The notes beneath the pieces were generated by a model, which was given only the letters and a program-made list of their open reading frames with translations, ran no database searches and was not told the DNA's origin. The position numbers were made by a program, and so were the translations under genes. From Paenibacillus sp. FSL H8-0548 (GTDB lineage: Bacteria > Bacillota > Bacilli > Paenibacillales > Paenibacillaceae), in contig NZ_CP152049.1 of the NCBI RefSeq assembly GCF_038630985.1, positions 6,096,501-6,160,500 on the forward strand: a DNA stretch of 64,000 nucleotides. The letters run 5' to 3'. Positions 25,800 to 36,262 of this stretch are shown piece by piece (within the stretch, counting starts at the first letter, position 1; the number at the start of each line of letters is the position of its first letter).

Positions 25800-25920
25800 T
25801 AATTCCTTGAAGTTTCAGCTTTTACATATCCTTTGTTAAGCTAGCGGAGCACGTTAGTTCAACAAAACACCCGCAGTCTAGGGCTTCACGTTCCCGTCCA
25901 TAGCTGCTGCTGCTCTTTTT

Positions 25921-26577
25921 TCAGCCATACATATACCAAATTCGAGTGGCAGCTCTAAAGGTCAATTGACCCGGCTCAATGAGGGTTGTTGCGCTTTCCA
26001 GCGGCATAGCTGCCGCCTTGAAGAACACAGGCGCCGCCCCTGGCTGCGTTACTTCCTCGACTTTGCATGGAATCGCGGACAAGGAAACGCCGAGTGCCCG
26101 GGCGATGGTGGTAGCCTTCGCCTCAGCATTTCGCACAGCAGCGATCAGTGCTTCTTGCCGCGCCTTAGTGGCCTCACTAGAATCAAACTCTATCGAAGTA
26201 ACCATGTTCGCCCCATTCGCAACTGCCGCATCAATTAGACGTCCAGCCTCCGTAACATTGTCTAACGTCACTTGAAGCAGATGGGTGACTCTGTATCCGC
26301 GGAACTCTTGCTTTCCGTCTATATAATCGTATTGAGGCTCAATTAGAAATTGTGTAGTTTTGATGCTCTCACGGGCAATGCCCAATTGCTCCAGCGCTTC
26401 AATAATCGCAGCCACCTTTGTAGCATTGTCAGATTGAACCGATTCCAGCTCTACCCCTTCACTAACGGTTCCCAGTGTAATCAATGTACGGTCTGGAGCT
26501 GCTGTTACCACACCTTCTCCCCACACCTCTATCGTAAAATCACATGAATGTTCTTTATGCTGAGCCATAGCCGCCAT
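25921..26577 (-). CDS. SIMPL (DUF541) domain protein
   Basis: A 218-aa SIMPL-domain protein: it opens with IEVWGEGVVTAAPDRTLITLG, the hallmark start of the domain, then the YRVTHLLQVTLDN strand and an alanine-rich helix AEAKATTIARALGV. Relatives include Brucella BP26 and B. subtilis YvpB-like/YggE-like proteins, often exported; here no signal peptide is present, so it is probably cytoplasmic. Some members are linked to oxidative stress, but no specific role can be given. AAGGAGG precedes the ATG by 3 bp. Length is normal for the domain. Confidence 0.85.
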   Translation of the reverse strand: MAAMAQHKEHSCDFTIEVWGEGVVTAAPDRTLITLGTVSEGVELESVQSDNATKVAAIIEALEQLGIARESIKTTQFLIEPQYDYIDGKQEFRGYRVTHLLQVTLDNVTEAGRLIDAAVANGANMVTSIEFDSSEATKARQEALIAAVRNAEAKATTIARALGVSLSAIPCKVEEVTQPGAAPVFFKAAAMPLESATTLIEPGQLTFRAATRIWYMYG

Positions 26578-26636
26578 ACTCCTCCTTTATCATCGCACCT
26601 TTAATTAAACTATGCCCATTTATTGCTTGAAATTCA

Positions 26637-26948
26637 ATGTATCCGCCGCAACATTATCAGTTTGGATACATTATTTACTGTACTGCTGAGATCGTTGATA
26701 ACAATGGATTAGTACCTCTTAGATTTCCAATAGGTTGGACAATTGAGTGGAACATTTTCACCCAGGTATCTCCTGAGGATTTTATTGATGAAGAACATGA
26801 ACATCGATGGGAATATAACGAAGATCTATTTAAGTTCGTACACTATAGACAAAAGAGAATATTAGATCTTGGTTGATATCCTGAATTTCAGCCAAATGGC
26901 CAATATCGCTTAGTCTTAATTCAAGAAAATGATATTGAGATAATCTAA
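26637..26948 (+). pseudogene. Hypothetical gene interrupted by an in-frame TGA
   Basis: The frame gives 79 residues (starting MYPPQHYQFGYIIYC, rich in aromatic residues), then a TGA at 26874-26876, then 23 more residues in the same frame (YPEFQPNGQYRLVLIQ...) to a TAA. The downstream part reads like real protein, so a tryptophan codon has probably become TGA. No ribosome binding site precedes the ATG. Family not recognised; likely a decayed gene. Confidence 0.5.
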
Positions 26949-26960
26949 GTATTACTTCTT

Positions 26961-27290
26961 CTATGGTGCGTTAGCATACAATGGTGATAACTCCATATCT
27001 ATTTTATCAGCAATAAGCGTATAAAACTCTGGAAACCTTGGGTCTGTTGGGCTTGGTATTTCATCAAAGGCCCGGATAAACAGTCCTTTTCCCCCAATTG
27101 CAGTTAAAATGTCTCCGGCTGTCCAGCTTCGGATTAGCACCTTCCCCAATTCAGAGCGCTCTTCTTCAGGCAGTACCTTAGCAAAAGCTACTTCTCCTTC
27201 TCTAACTTGATCGTCAAAGTAATTCCCCGATGGTTGATCTAAATGGAATTTGTTCTTCCATGAATGAATTAATTGTGAACCATTTAAACT
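26961..27290 (-). pseudogene. Truncated hypothetical gene lacking a start
   Basis: An open minus-strand frame of 109 residues bounded by an in-frame TAA at 27293-27291, with no ATG or GTG in a sensible place; the first usable start (TTG, 27149) lies in the middle of a stretch that reads as continuous protein (GSQLIHSWKNKFHLDQPSG... to ...LSPLYANAP). It looks like the C-terminal part of a longer gene whose 5' end has been lost. Family not recognised. Confidence 0.4.
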
Positions 27291-27306
27291 TTATCGTTCT
27301 TTCTAC

Positions 27307-27355
27307 AAAAAAAAGAACGCTCCCACCTCATCACTTGGGCTGCGTCCTCAACAAT
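27307..27355 (-). terminator. Terminator after the GH26 giant gene
   Basis: On the minus strand GGACGCAGCCCA pairs with TGGGAGCGTTC around a short loop, followed by eight T residues. It lies about 75 bp past the stop at 27428. Confidence 0.65.
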
Positions 27356-27427
27356 GATCGAACCCGGTAAGCCGCCAGCGCCATGCTCGCGGCCTGTTCC
27401 GAATTCATCAACTCAAATATGGTTTTT

Positions 27428-30400
27428 CTACTGAACGAGCTTATCTGCAAACCTTTGTAGAAGCGCCGCAACCTCAGCACGCGTCGATGCACCCTGCGGG
27501 TCAAGCATACTGCCTGCCTTGCCGGTAATCAATTGCTCAGAAACCGCCCATTGCATCGCCTCCTGCGCCCAGGCAGATACCTGTGCTCCGTCCACGAACC
27601 TCGAAAGCTCTCCAGCCTCCGAAGCTGCATAGCCGCGAAGCGTCGCATAACGATACAAAATAGTGACCATCTGCTCGCGCGTAATCGCATCCTGCGGCCC
27701 GAACAGCTCATCACTGTAGCCAGACACGATGCCTAGCTCATCAGCCCAAGCCGCGGCGCTGGAGTACCAGTTGCCAGAAGCAACGTCCGTGAAGCGGCTA
27801 GCACCCGCAGCCGGTTCTCCTGCAAGACGGTATAGCACCGTAACGAGCATAGCTCGGGTCATATGTCCCTTTGGATTAAATTCATTAGCCTTCACACCTG
27901 AGAATAACCCACTTCGGACTACATAAGAAATGCTGTCATAGTACCATTGTCCTTTAATCACATCAAGGAAAGGATTGCTCCATGCAGCAGCCTCATCATA
28001 ACCAACCACGTAATAGGAAAGGTGGTTTACCGAGAAGCGAACCGTTTGCGTTTCTGCATCGTATTGACTAGGAACGCTTGCCAGTCTGCCCGCCTCGTCC
28101 AAATACCAAATTGCCACACCATTCTCCGCTTCGCCCTTCTTCAAGACGTACGGTAGCGTAATCGTCAGTTCCCCTTCAAAGGACGTGACGTTCTTTCCAC
28201 CGCTGCTCATCGTAATATCATATACCTTGTTGCCGCCAGCAGCCTTGACCTGCTCGGCTGTAAGCTTCGATCCCTTGACGGCCTCGAGTGTAATCGTCAC
28301 GCTCTGACCTGCCGCCTGCTTCGAGGCAGACAACAATGCCACGGCATCCAAGCTAACCGTCCCACCCGGCAGCTTAAATGCTGCAAACTTTTGGGACTCT
28401 GCCAGCTTCTGCAGAACAGAGACAGCAACCTCCACTGCGGCAGCATCCTTAATGCCGCTTAGATCAAAGCTTGATTCTGGCGAAGCATTCGCTAGAATTT
28501 CATCAAGCTTGCTTCCTGTGATCGCAAGCACGACACGAGTTCCACTTAGGCTATAAGGAATCGACACAGCCTGGCTTCCTGTTCCGACTTTAATAGCGGA
28601 ATCAACAGAAGTACTGCCGCCGCTCCCCCCAATTCGTGACAAGCCTGCATAGGCGGCCTTCACCGCTTGCAGCGCATGATTCACTTCATCCTGAGTCGCA
28701 GCAGAGCTGCCGAGAACCACTTTCGCCGCAGCTACAGCGCTGGACAAAGCTTCCCAAGAGCTTGACGTATAGTCGCTTGCATTCAGCAGAGCAACCTCCG
28801 CCAGCTGCTTTTCAAGCTCACTTCTATCAATCACCTTTACCGTATTGTCACGCGTCGTAAAACGCGGCATGCCTTCGGCGCCTATGCTGTTCTGATAAAA
28901 TGCCGCCATCGCTTCCATCGTGTTGTAGTTCCAAGTCCGTATACCCCATGGCATAGCAATCGTCCAGTCAGGCTGTGCAGCTTGTTCAGCCTGTGTCGGG
29001 AAAATAAAAGTCTCTCCAATAATCTGCGGCTTGCCATCTGTTTCGGCTATTCGCTTCGCCTGCTCATAATAACGTGTCGCGTACCCGTCCACATCGTAGA
29101 AATCGACCGATAGAACGTCGTAATAGTCTTTGCCCGGACTAAAGCTGTTCCAATCATTCGCGTCATACTCCGCAAGCCCGCCGTCTATTCCCTCATAGCG
29201 GTCGAACTTGGCGTCTCCATCGGCAAAGCCGTAATTATCCGGCAAGTCCTGAATGTTCCATACCCAAATAATGTTGGATAATCCCTTCTCGTTCTCCATG
29301 TAGTCGTGGAACATGCGGTAAAGTTCGGCGCTGCCCTCCTCGCCCGGGCGTCCGCCCCACCAGAATACATGCTGGTTCATTTCATGGAATGGCCGCAGCA
29401 TAATCGTTACACCGGCGTCTTCAAGCTGCTGCAAATATTTCGCATATTCATCCATCCGCAGCTTCCAGTTGGTATTGAGCGGGGTACCTTCCGTCATCAG
29501 CTCTTTCCACTGGTCATTATACAAATAGCTGAAAATACGATTAGGGCTTGGCATCGTTTCATGTGCCTGATCTCCGCCCCAATTGCCCTCGGACTCCTGC
29601 TGCACCGTATATTGCGGAGGCGATACATGGAACATAATCTGAACCAGATTTCCGTTGTTCCATTGACGTATGACTTCATTAATCATGTTCTGGCGGTATT
29701 GCACCGTCCCGCCTGTCAGGAAATCCGCGCTGTACAGCGCCGGATATACGCCAAATTCATTCGCCACTCTCTGATGCAGCACATCGTTGTTCCCAGGATT
29801 GGCATAGGATTGGTCATGGTGCATAGACGACAGCATCCCTTTGCCAGTCAGATCCTTCAAATACTGGACGACATCCATCGCTGCCGGCAGCTTGCTTACG
29901 CTAATTTGCAGCTCGGCGTTGACATCGATCGTATACGTCGTTCCATCCAAATAAAGCTTGGCCTGCTTCAGCTTTAGGCTTGTGCTGCCTTCGCTCAGGA
30001 AATCTCCTTTGGGAACAAATCCAGCTCGGTTAGGCAGTACGGCTTCGTTCGTCGATTCGTAAGTCACCTGAACAATTTTCCCGCCGTTCGGCACGGAAGC
30101 ACTGCTGTTCAACAGGGAGATTAGGTTTCCGACTCCATCAGCGTGCATATTGGTCGATTCAAAAGTAATTTCAGGAAGATCCGGCTTCTTATCAAAGACC
30201 AGCTCAATCTCGTCAAGCGTCAGCGTGCCGCCGGTTCCTCCAGCTATCTGATTGGCGTACAAGGCAAAAGTGACGATGCCTTTTGTATTCAGCGTACCGC
30301 TGCCTTCCTTCCGCTTAAACTCTTCAATCGGAATAGTCAGATGCTGCGGTTCGGTAAAAGCCTTGTCAAAACCCGCGAATTGATTCAAATGCAGCTCATA

Positions 30401-33400
30401 GGACGCTCCATCGGACAATTGCAGCAAAATATCCTGACCGGAAGCATCGCTCTGTATCCACAAATCAACCGCCTTCAGTCCTGGCCAGTAGCCATTCACT
30501 GGACGGGACCTTCCAGAATAGCCGTTCGTGAACGAATAAGTAAACCTCATGGCATTGTTCATGTCTTCCCCGAACGGCGACTTCACCAGTTCTGCCGTAT
30601 TGGAGCCGCCATTGGTGTTGCGGGCATACGCATTCGCAAGCTCCGTACTGTTCGCGTAGGAGGAGAAATCATCCAGAACCATTCGATAATCACTCGTCTC
30701 GCCTTCCAATGACTGCGCGAACAGCCAATCGAACGTCTTGATCCCGTATTTTTCATCATAATAGTTGTCCAGAACCGGCACCCATGAATGGTGACCGTCA
30801 TAAGTGACGCCATTATAAACCATATTCGCGAACTCGGTATACTTCACATTCGCTTGTCGGCTGGACAGCTCCTCGTAAGCTTTGCGGCTGTTGGCCGCGC
30901 CGATCGTACCGTCATTAGCGGCATGGAACAGCCATAAAGGAATAGACGTCAGCTTATCATAGTCTCCCGCAGTCAAATTCAGATTGCCGGGGACCGTAGT
31001 TGTGCTGCAGATCGGAACCGCAGCCGCATATAGGCTGGGCTCTTGCAGCAGCATTTTCCAAACCCTTGTACCGCCTGCCGATCCGCCAAACAAATATACT
31101 CGTGATGGATCAATTTGGCTGTCGCTCGCAAGCAGCTGCTTCACGAGCGCATTCGCTCCATCGACAATATCGTCGCTAGCGCCGTGTGCAGCGCTGAACT
31201 GCGGCGCTAATACATACATGCCGCCATAGGCTGCCTGCGCGGCGGGTTCGGCGAACGCAACCGCACCTTTGCTTGAGAGCAGCGGCAGCGCACCAACCGA
31301 GCCTCTCTCGCCATTGCCGTGCAGCCACACCACTAGGGGATATTTTTGGCCTGCCTGCTTCACTTTCGGAGTGAACAGGTTATAGGCATGGTCTCCGTTC
31401 GCATCGGTATAGGTGCCCTGCATAAATTCATCTACGACCAAATTGATCTGCTCCTTAAACACATAGTTGCTGTTATGAGCCAGCTTGTCGCCGAAGGCTG
31501 ACTTCTGCTTGACGGCATAATCCAGCGTCAGCAGTGTGGTCAGCCTATTGACGCTATCCCACGCAGTAGTCGAGGCTTCCGCGAGGTCCCTGCCCATTTT
31601 GAATTCCAGCACAGCATATCGGCCTTTGGCAGCTCCCGTTCCCGTCATTTGGCCGCTGTCGTTGACGTAGACCTTCGTAATGGTCCGCAAGCCGTCAAAA
31701 GCAGCCGCGCCGGAGCTTGTCGTATGCTTCGCGCTTACCTCGAACGTATTCAGATTAAGATCCGCCGCATTCATCTCCGAACCCATATCGATGACGACGC
31801 CTTTCACATTCTGTCCCCAGTTCTGCACCTCGGTGACAATATTGAATGCATACTCATCTGTTCCAACGACGCTCCCGCCATCAAGCCTGGAGGAAAACAC
31901 AGGAGTATCCAAAATAGACAGTGTGTTTTTATAGAAGCCGCGGAGCTCCTCATCGGTGTTGTATACCCAGGCATCGTCCGCCCACGGCATCATCATCACA
32001 TAGTCTTTATACTTTGCAATACCAGCTGCATTCAGCAGCTTGAAGCTCTCGCCGATGCCGATTGGCTTCGGCCCATCATTTCCCCCGGCGTCTGCAGCAT
32101 ATTGCTTCATTTGGGCATAATACTGCTCGCCTCGGCTTCCAAGCCCGTTAGTGTAAGCATCCAGCGTCAAAATATCCCAATACTCGTTGCCTGGGTTATA
32201 GTCATTCCAGTTCAGGCGGTTGTCGAAATCCTGAACGTTCCACATCCAGATCAGATTGTCCAGCCCTTTCTCATTAACCAAATAGTCTTTGGTCAAGCGA
32301 TAAAGCGCTGCCGTATTCTCCGGAATGCCCGCCCACCAGAATGCGTGCTGATTCATTTCATGGAAAGGGCGTATCATCGGAACGACGCCCGCATCCTCTA
32401 GCTGCTGCAAATACGTCGCATATTCATTCAGCCGAAGCTTCCAATTACTGTTCAGCTCTCCTCCATCCTTAAGCAGACTTTCCCACTGTGCAGCTGTCAG
32501 ATTGGTTTGAACCGAGTTGCTGCTGCCTGACCAATCGGCGCCCTCCTTCTCCTCAGCAACCGTCCGCACCGGGGAAGTAACATGGAACATCACATTAATG
32601 AGCGCTCCGTCATTCCACTGCCGGATTGCCTCGTCGATCATTTTTTGCCGATTCGCAACATCCTCCTTGAGGAAAAGAAAGTCGCCGCTCCAGATGGCCG
32701 GAGTAACCCCCGTCGTTTCCATGATGCGATCAGTCGTAATGCGGGGCCTCTCATTCGGCTCTTTGTTGTGCATAGCCGACAGCGTGCCCTTCCCTGTCAA
32801 AATCTTCAAATATGTCAGTATATTGACGGGCTCTGCAAGATTGCTGACATCGACGCTCACCGGCTGATTCACATCAATCTCATATTGCTTGTTCCCAGAA
32901 TAGATGGTCACCTTCTTGATGACTACCTCTACCTTACCCTCCGCTCGGAATACGCCCTTTGAGGAGAATAACCCGTCATTTCTGAGAATGCCGTCGCTGC
33001 TGCTCGTATAGAGCACTTGAAAAATCGAAGATGCATCGGCGGTATTACCCGGTACGAGCGAAGCGACAGACGTATTCTTCTTCAAAAGCGAAATGAGCGT
33101 ATCATTGCCCGAAGCTGTCCAATCGGTATGCTCGAAGGTTATCTTAAAGCGTGGAGCTTCCTTGGCAGGCGCAAGGGTTGAATAAGAAATGCTGTCAAAC
33201 AGCAGCGTGCCGCTGCGATGCTCGCCGCCCAGCTTTTTGACATAGAAGCCTAGTCCGCTAATGCTTGCCAAGTCTAGCTCAGTTCCTTTTTCAAGCGGTT
33301 TAAACGCCTCAACTGGTATTTCCAAATATTGAGCCTGCTTTGAGGTGGCGTCATAACCGCGCAGATCAAGCAGATCAAATTCGAACCAATTGCCGGCTGC

Positions 33401-36235
33401 ACCGGACTCAAGCCGTACGAGCACCGTCTGGCCGCTGTTGCCGTTGCCCATGAACCACATCTTGATCGTCTTTGCCCCGGTGATGTCTACGTTCAAGCTG
33501 CGGAACGTTCCAGAGTAGCCCGATGCGCTGTTTGTGTTATAGGCCATGCTCAAACCGTTCTTTCCTCCTCCGCTGAAAGGTGATGCCTGCAGCGCTACAG
33601 CGTTGCTGCCGCCGCCCGAATCGCGCTGGTATTCGGCCGACAAAGCAGCCTGGCTTGCATAGCTGTCGAAGTTCTCGATGTCCGAAGTCCCGACCCTGCG
33701 CGTCTGGAATCTTGGCGTATCTCCAATTGCTATATTGCTTTGATAAAAGATTTTGATGGCATCCGCCGAATTTTCGTTAAACGTATCGCCCGCCCACGGC
33801 ATGGCGAATACCCATTTGGGCTGCTGTGCAAGCTCTGCCTGCGTCGGCAGAACCCAGCATTCGCCGATCGCTATCGGCTTTCCGCCAGCAGCAGCAACTG
33901 CCTTGTCGTAATTAGCCTTTGTATACCCGGCCGCATCGTACACATCAAGTGCAAAAACATCCCAGTAGGCTGCCCCCGGATCGAAGGCTGACCAATCCGT
34001 GGCGTCGTAGCCATAAGCATTCCCATAGCCTGCCGGCAGATCCTGTACATCCCACACCCAGATTAGGTTGTCCAGACCTTTCTCATCGACAAGATAATCA
34101 TGCGTCAATCGATAGATCGCTTTCGTGTATGCCGGATTGCCAGCCCACCAGAATACATGCTGATTCATTTCATGGAAAGGACGGAACATAACAGTAACGC
34201 CGGCGCTCTTCAGCTGCACCAAGTACCGATAATATTCATCCAGCCGTTTTTTCCAATTGATGTTCAGCTCTCCGCCATCCGTTATGAGGCTTTGCCACTG
34301 GGCTTCAGTCAGGTAAGCCTGGACGCCATTCTGGTCCGTGACAGCGGCGCGGTCATCCCATTTGCTGCCTGCTTTCTCCTGCTCCACAGTACGATTTGGC
34401 GGAGCTACATGCAGCATAATATTAACGAGCGAGCCGTCGTTCCATTGGCGTATCGCTTCATCGATCATCGTCTGCCGAGCTGTCACGTCGCGGGTCTGAT
34501 ACAGAAAATCTCCGCTCCAGATCGCCGGCGTTACTCCAGTCGTGCTGAGTATCCTGTCGGTAGACTCACGCGGTTTCGTATTCGGCTCTTTGTTGTGCAT
34601 GGCCGTTAATAGCCCATTTCCCGAAAGCTGGCTCAAATAGGTCAGAACATCGACGGATGCATCCAGATTGGATACTTCGATCGAAATTTCGCCATGAATG
34701 GCCACCTCTTTCACCACGCCATCTATTTGCACGAGCACCGATTTCAGATTTACTCGCACGTTTCCGGCTGATTGGAAGACTCCTTTGTACACATAGCCGT
34801 CTGTGTTGGCTAGAACAGCTGGGCTGCTGCTCTCGAATGAGACGCCAACCAAGCGCCCGCCATTACTGATGCTCACATGCGCATTCAATACCTTTAATAG
34901 GTTGTCGTTTCCTTGCGCCGTCATATTTGTGCTGTTAAAGACGATCTCATCGCTGCCTACCGGCTTAGATCCGGCTGGGACGTATCGCACGATCTGGTCC
35001 AGCAGCAGAGTGGAGGACGCCCCCAGCTCTGACGTTTTGTTCACGTATAAGCCAAATCCTTTTACATCCTTCGGCTCGAAGACCATGCCTCCAGCTTTCG
35101 GTTTAAACTCCGATATCGGAACGATCAAATATTGCGATGCCGTTGATCCCTGATCAAAGCTGTCGAGGTCATTCAAATGCACTTCCATTGAAGAGCTAGC
35201 CCCGCTCGTGATCTGCAGTAATATATCTTGGCCAAGCCCATCGCCTGTAAACCAAAGACCGATCGCACCAGTGCCCGTCCAGTCCTGTCCGACCGCTGAC
35301 TTGACCGCACCGGTATAGCCTGCGGCATTAAATGCTGCGGCGTCATAAGCGAAGCTCATCTCCTTTCCCCCGCCAGCGGAAGTGGATGCGACAAGCGTCT
35401 TATCGTTGATCCCACCGGATGAATTGGATACCCAGGCCGTCGACAGAGCAGCATCGTCCGCATAATCCTCAAAGTCGTCTATCGCAACTTTTTCCGCAAA
35501 AATCAGCTTTACCTCGTCAAGGAAGACGCTGCCTGTTCCAGAACCCCCCAAATATATGGAGAACGAAATGACATTTTCCGTACTCGAAATAGGAGCGGTT
35601 CCGCCTTTAAGCACAAACTGCTCAATAGGAATGACCAAATGCTGCGGGTCTGCACTGTCGCTGTCAAAGCCCTCATGCTTCTTCAGGTCAACCTCGTATG
35701 AGGTACCTGGCCATGCATCGCCAATGTTCAGCTGTAGAATGGGATTCTGAGCCGGGGCAGGCATCTGCACCCAAAGCTCGATGGCAGACAGACCTTTCCA
35801 CACGCCGTCAAGCGGTAAGCCACCAACATCTCTTCTATGGATAACTCCGTTATAGCCTTGATTTAAGTTGTAAGAGAATTGCATCGCCTTGCCTAGTCCT
35901 TGGCCGAATGGCGAGTCGACAAAGGAAATCGAGCCAACACTCGGATTGAGACTGTAATCGTTTACAGAAGCTTCGTTGTAATCTTCCAACACGACTTTAA
36001 ATTCATCGCTCAAATCACCCAAGCTGCTCGGGCGCGTCGCATTAAGCTCTAATGCGCTTGCTATTTCCGCTGCTTGATCCGGATCAGATACAAGCTCATT
36101 GCTTGTCAGTTCTTCGATCTGGACCGGTGCTTCCCCACTGGCAAGCACGGCAATTGTATCCCCAAGCATCCCAAACACCATAACCAGCGACAGTAAAAGC
36201 GATAATCCCATCGAAAGCCTTCGTTTTCTTTGCAT
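27428..36235 (-). CDS. Giant exported enzyme: three GH26 modules, an EstA-type esterase, four CBM-like and three SLH domains
   Basis: 2935 aa. Order (approximate residues): signal peptide 1-34; two CBM11/CIA30-like jelly rolls 82-415; Ig-like; GH26 module 528-832 (acid/base Glu689 in RPFHEMN, nucleophile Glu792 in AIGECW); CBM-like 848-1021; Ig-like; GH26 1135-1435 (Glu1293, Glu1396); EstA Ig-like plus alpha/beta-hydrolase 1455-1838 (Ser1719 in GGSAGG); CBM-like 1848-2013; Ig-like; GH26 2118-2445 (Glu2285, Glu2408); FIVAR 2465-2535; beta-rich region; three SLH motifs 2752-2935. GH26 is mainly endo-beta-1,4-mannanase. All three modules keep both catalytic glutamates, so the protein should cut mannan at the cell surface while the esterase removes ester groups. 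AGGAG precedes the start; transcribed alone. Confidence 0.9.
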   Translation of the reverse strand: MQRKRRLSMGLSLLLSLVMVFGMLGDTIAVLASGEAPVQIEELTSNELVSDPDQAAEIASALELNATRPSSLGDLSDEFKVVLEDYNEASVNDYSLNPSVGSISFVDSPFGQGLGKAMQFSYNLNQGYNGVIHRRDVGGLPLDGVWKGLSAIELWVQMPAPAQNPILQLNIGDAWPGTSYEVDLKKHEGFDSDSADPQHLVIPIEQFVLKGGTAPISSTENVISFSIYLGGSGTGSVFLDEVKLIFAEKVAIDDFEDYADDAALSTAWVSNSSGGINDKTLVASTSAGGGKEMSFAYDAAAFNAAGYTGAVKSAVGQDWTGTGAIGLWFTGDGLGQDILLQITSGASSSMEVHLNDLDSFDQGSTASQYLIVPISEFKPKAGGMVFEPKDVKGFGLYVNKTSELGASSTLLLDQIVRYVPAGSKPVGSDEIVFNSTNMTAQGNDNLLKVLNAHVSISNGGRLVGVSFESSSPAVLANTDGYVYKGVFQSAGNVRVNLKSVLVQIDGVVKEVAIHGEISIEVSNLDASVDVLTYLSQLSGNGLLTAMHNKEPNTKPRESTDRILSTTGVTPAIWSGDFLYQTRDVTARQTMIDEAIRQWNDGSLVNIMLHVAPPNRTVEQEKAGSKWDDRAAVTDQNGVQAYLTEAQWQSLITDGGELNINWKKRLDEYYRYLVQLKSAGVTVMFRPFHEMNQHVFWWAGNPAYTKAIYRLTHDYLVDEKGLDNLIWVWDVQDLPAGYGNAYGYDATDWSAFDPGAAYWDVFALDVYDAAGYTKANYDKAVAAAGGKPIAIGECWVLPTQAELAQQPKWVFAMPWAGDTFNENSADAIKIFYQSNIAIGDTPRFQTRRVGTSDIENFDSYASQAALSAEYQRDSGGGSNAVALQASPFSGGGKNGLSMAYNTNSASGYSGTFRSLNVDITGAKTIKMWFMGNGNSGQTVLVRLESGAAGNWFEFDLLDLRGYDATSKQAQYLEIPVEAFKPLEKGTELDLASISGLGFYVKKLGGEHRSGTLLFDSISYSTLAPAKEAPRFKITFEHTDWTASGNDTLISLLKKNTSVASLVPGNTADASSIFQVLYTSSSDGILRNDGLFSSKGVFRAEGKVEVVIKKVTIYSGNKQYEIDVNQPVSVDVSNLAEPVNILTYLKILTGKGTLSAMHNKEPNERPRITTDRIMETTGVTPAIWSGDFLFLKEDVANRQKMIDEAIRQWNDGALINVMFHVTSPVRTVAEEKEGADWSGSSNSVQTNLTAAQWESLLKDGGELNSNWKLRLNEYATYLQQLEDAGVVPMIRPFHEMNQHAFWWAGIPENTAALYRLTKDYLVNEKGLDNLIWMWNVQDFDNRLNWNDYNPGNEYWDILTLDAYTNGLGSRGEQYYAQMKQYAADAGGNDGPKPIGIGESFKLLNAAGIAKYKDYVMMMPWADDAWVYNTDEELRGFYKNTLSILDTPVFSSRLDGGSVVGTDEYAFNIVTEVQNWGQNVKGVVIDMGSEMNAADLNLNTFEVSAKHTTSSGAAAFDGLRTITKVYVNDSGQMTGTGAAKGRYAVLEFKMGRDLAEASTTAWDSVNRLTTLLTLDYAVKQKSAFGDKLAHNSNYVFKEQINLVVDEFMQGTYTDANGDHAYNLFTPKVKQAGQKYPLVVWLHGNGERGSVGALPLLSSKGAVAFAEPAAQAAYGGMYVLAPQFSAAHGASDDIVDGANALVKQLLASDSQIDPSRVYLFGGSAGGTRVWKMLLQEPSLYAAAVPICSTTTVPGNLNLTAGDYDKLTSIPLWLFHAANDGTIGAANSRKAYEELSSRQANVKYTEFANMVYNGVTYDGHHSWVPVLDNYYDEKYGIKTFDWLFAQSLEGETSDYRMVLDDFSSYANSTELANAYARNTNGGSNTAELVKSPFGEDMNNAMRFTYSFTNGYSGRSRPVNGYWPGLKAVDLWIQSDASGQDILLQLSDGASYELHLNQFAGFDKAFTEPQHLTIPIEEFKRKEGSGTLNTKGIVTFALYANQIAGGTGGTLTLDEIELVFDKKPDLPEITFESTNMHADGVGNLISLLNSSASVPNGGKIVQVTYESTNEAVLPNRAGFVPKGDFLSEGSTSLKLKQAKLYLDGTTYTIDVNAELQISVSKLPAAMDVVQYLKDLTGKGMLSSMHHDQSYANPGNNDVLHQRVANEFGVYPALYSADFLTGGTVQYRQNMINEVIRQWNNGNLVQIMFHVSPPQYTVQQESEGNWGGDQAHETMPSPNRIFSYLYNDQWKELMTEGTPLNTNWKLRMDEYAKYLQQLEDAGVTIMLRPFHEMNQHVFWWGGRPGEEGSAELYRMFHDYMENEKGLSNIIWVWNIQDLPDNYGFADGDAKFDRYEGIDGGLAEYDANDWNSFSPGKDYYDVLSVDFYDVDGYATRYYEQAKRIAETDGKPQIIGETFIFPTQAEQAAQPDWTIAMPWGIRTWNYNTMEAMAAFYQNSIGAEGMPRFTTRDNTVKVIDRSELEKQLAEVALLNASDYTSSSWEALSSAVAAAKVVLGSSAATQDEVNHALQAVKAAYAGLSRIGGSGGSTSVDSAIKVGTGSQAVSIPYSLSGTRVVLAITGSKLDEILANASPESSFDLSGIKDAAAVEVAVSVLQKLAESQKFAAFKLPGGTVSLDAVALLSASKQAAGQSVTITLEAVKGSKLTAEQVKAAGGNKVYDITMSSGGKNVTSFEGELTITLPYVLKKGEAENGVAIWYLDEAGRLASVPSQYDAETQTVRFSVNHLSYYVVGYDEAAAWSNPFLDVIKGQWYYDSISYVVRSGLFSGVKANEFNPKGHMTRAMLVTVLYRLAGEPAAGASRFTDVASGNWYSSAAAWADELGIVSGYSDELFGPQDAITREQMVTILYRYATLRGYAASEAGELSRFVDGAQVSAWAQEAMQWAVSEQLITGKAGSMLDPQGASTRAEVAALLQRFADKLVQ

Positions 36236-36262
36236 GCATGTTACACTCCTTTTTTTAACTAT

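Noticed and set aside
29306..29977. A 223-codon plus-strand frame opposite the third GH26 module
   Set aside because: Antisense shadow; similar frames recur opposite the other two GH26 modules because those modules are alike.
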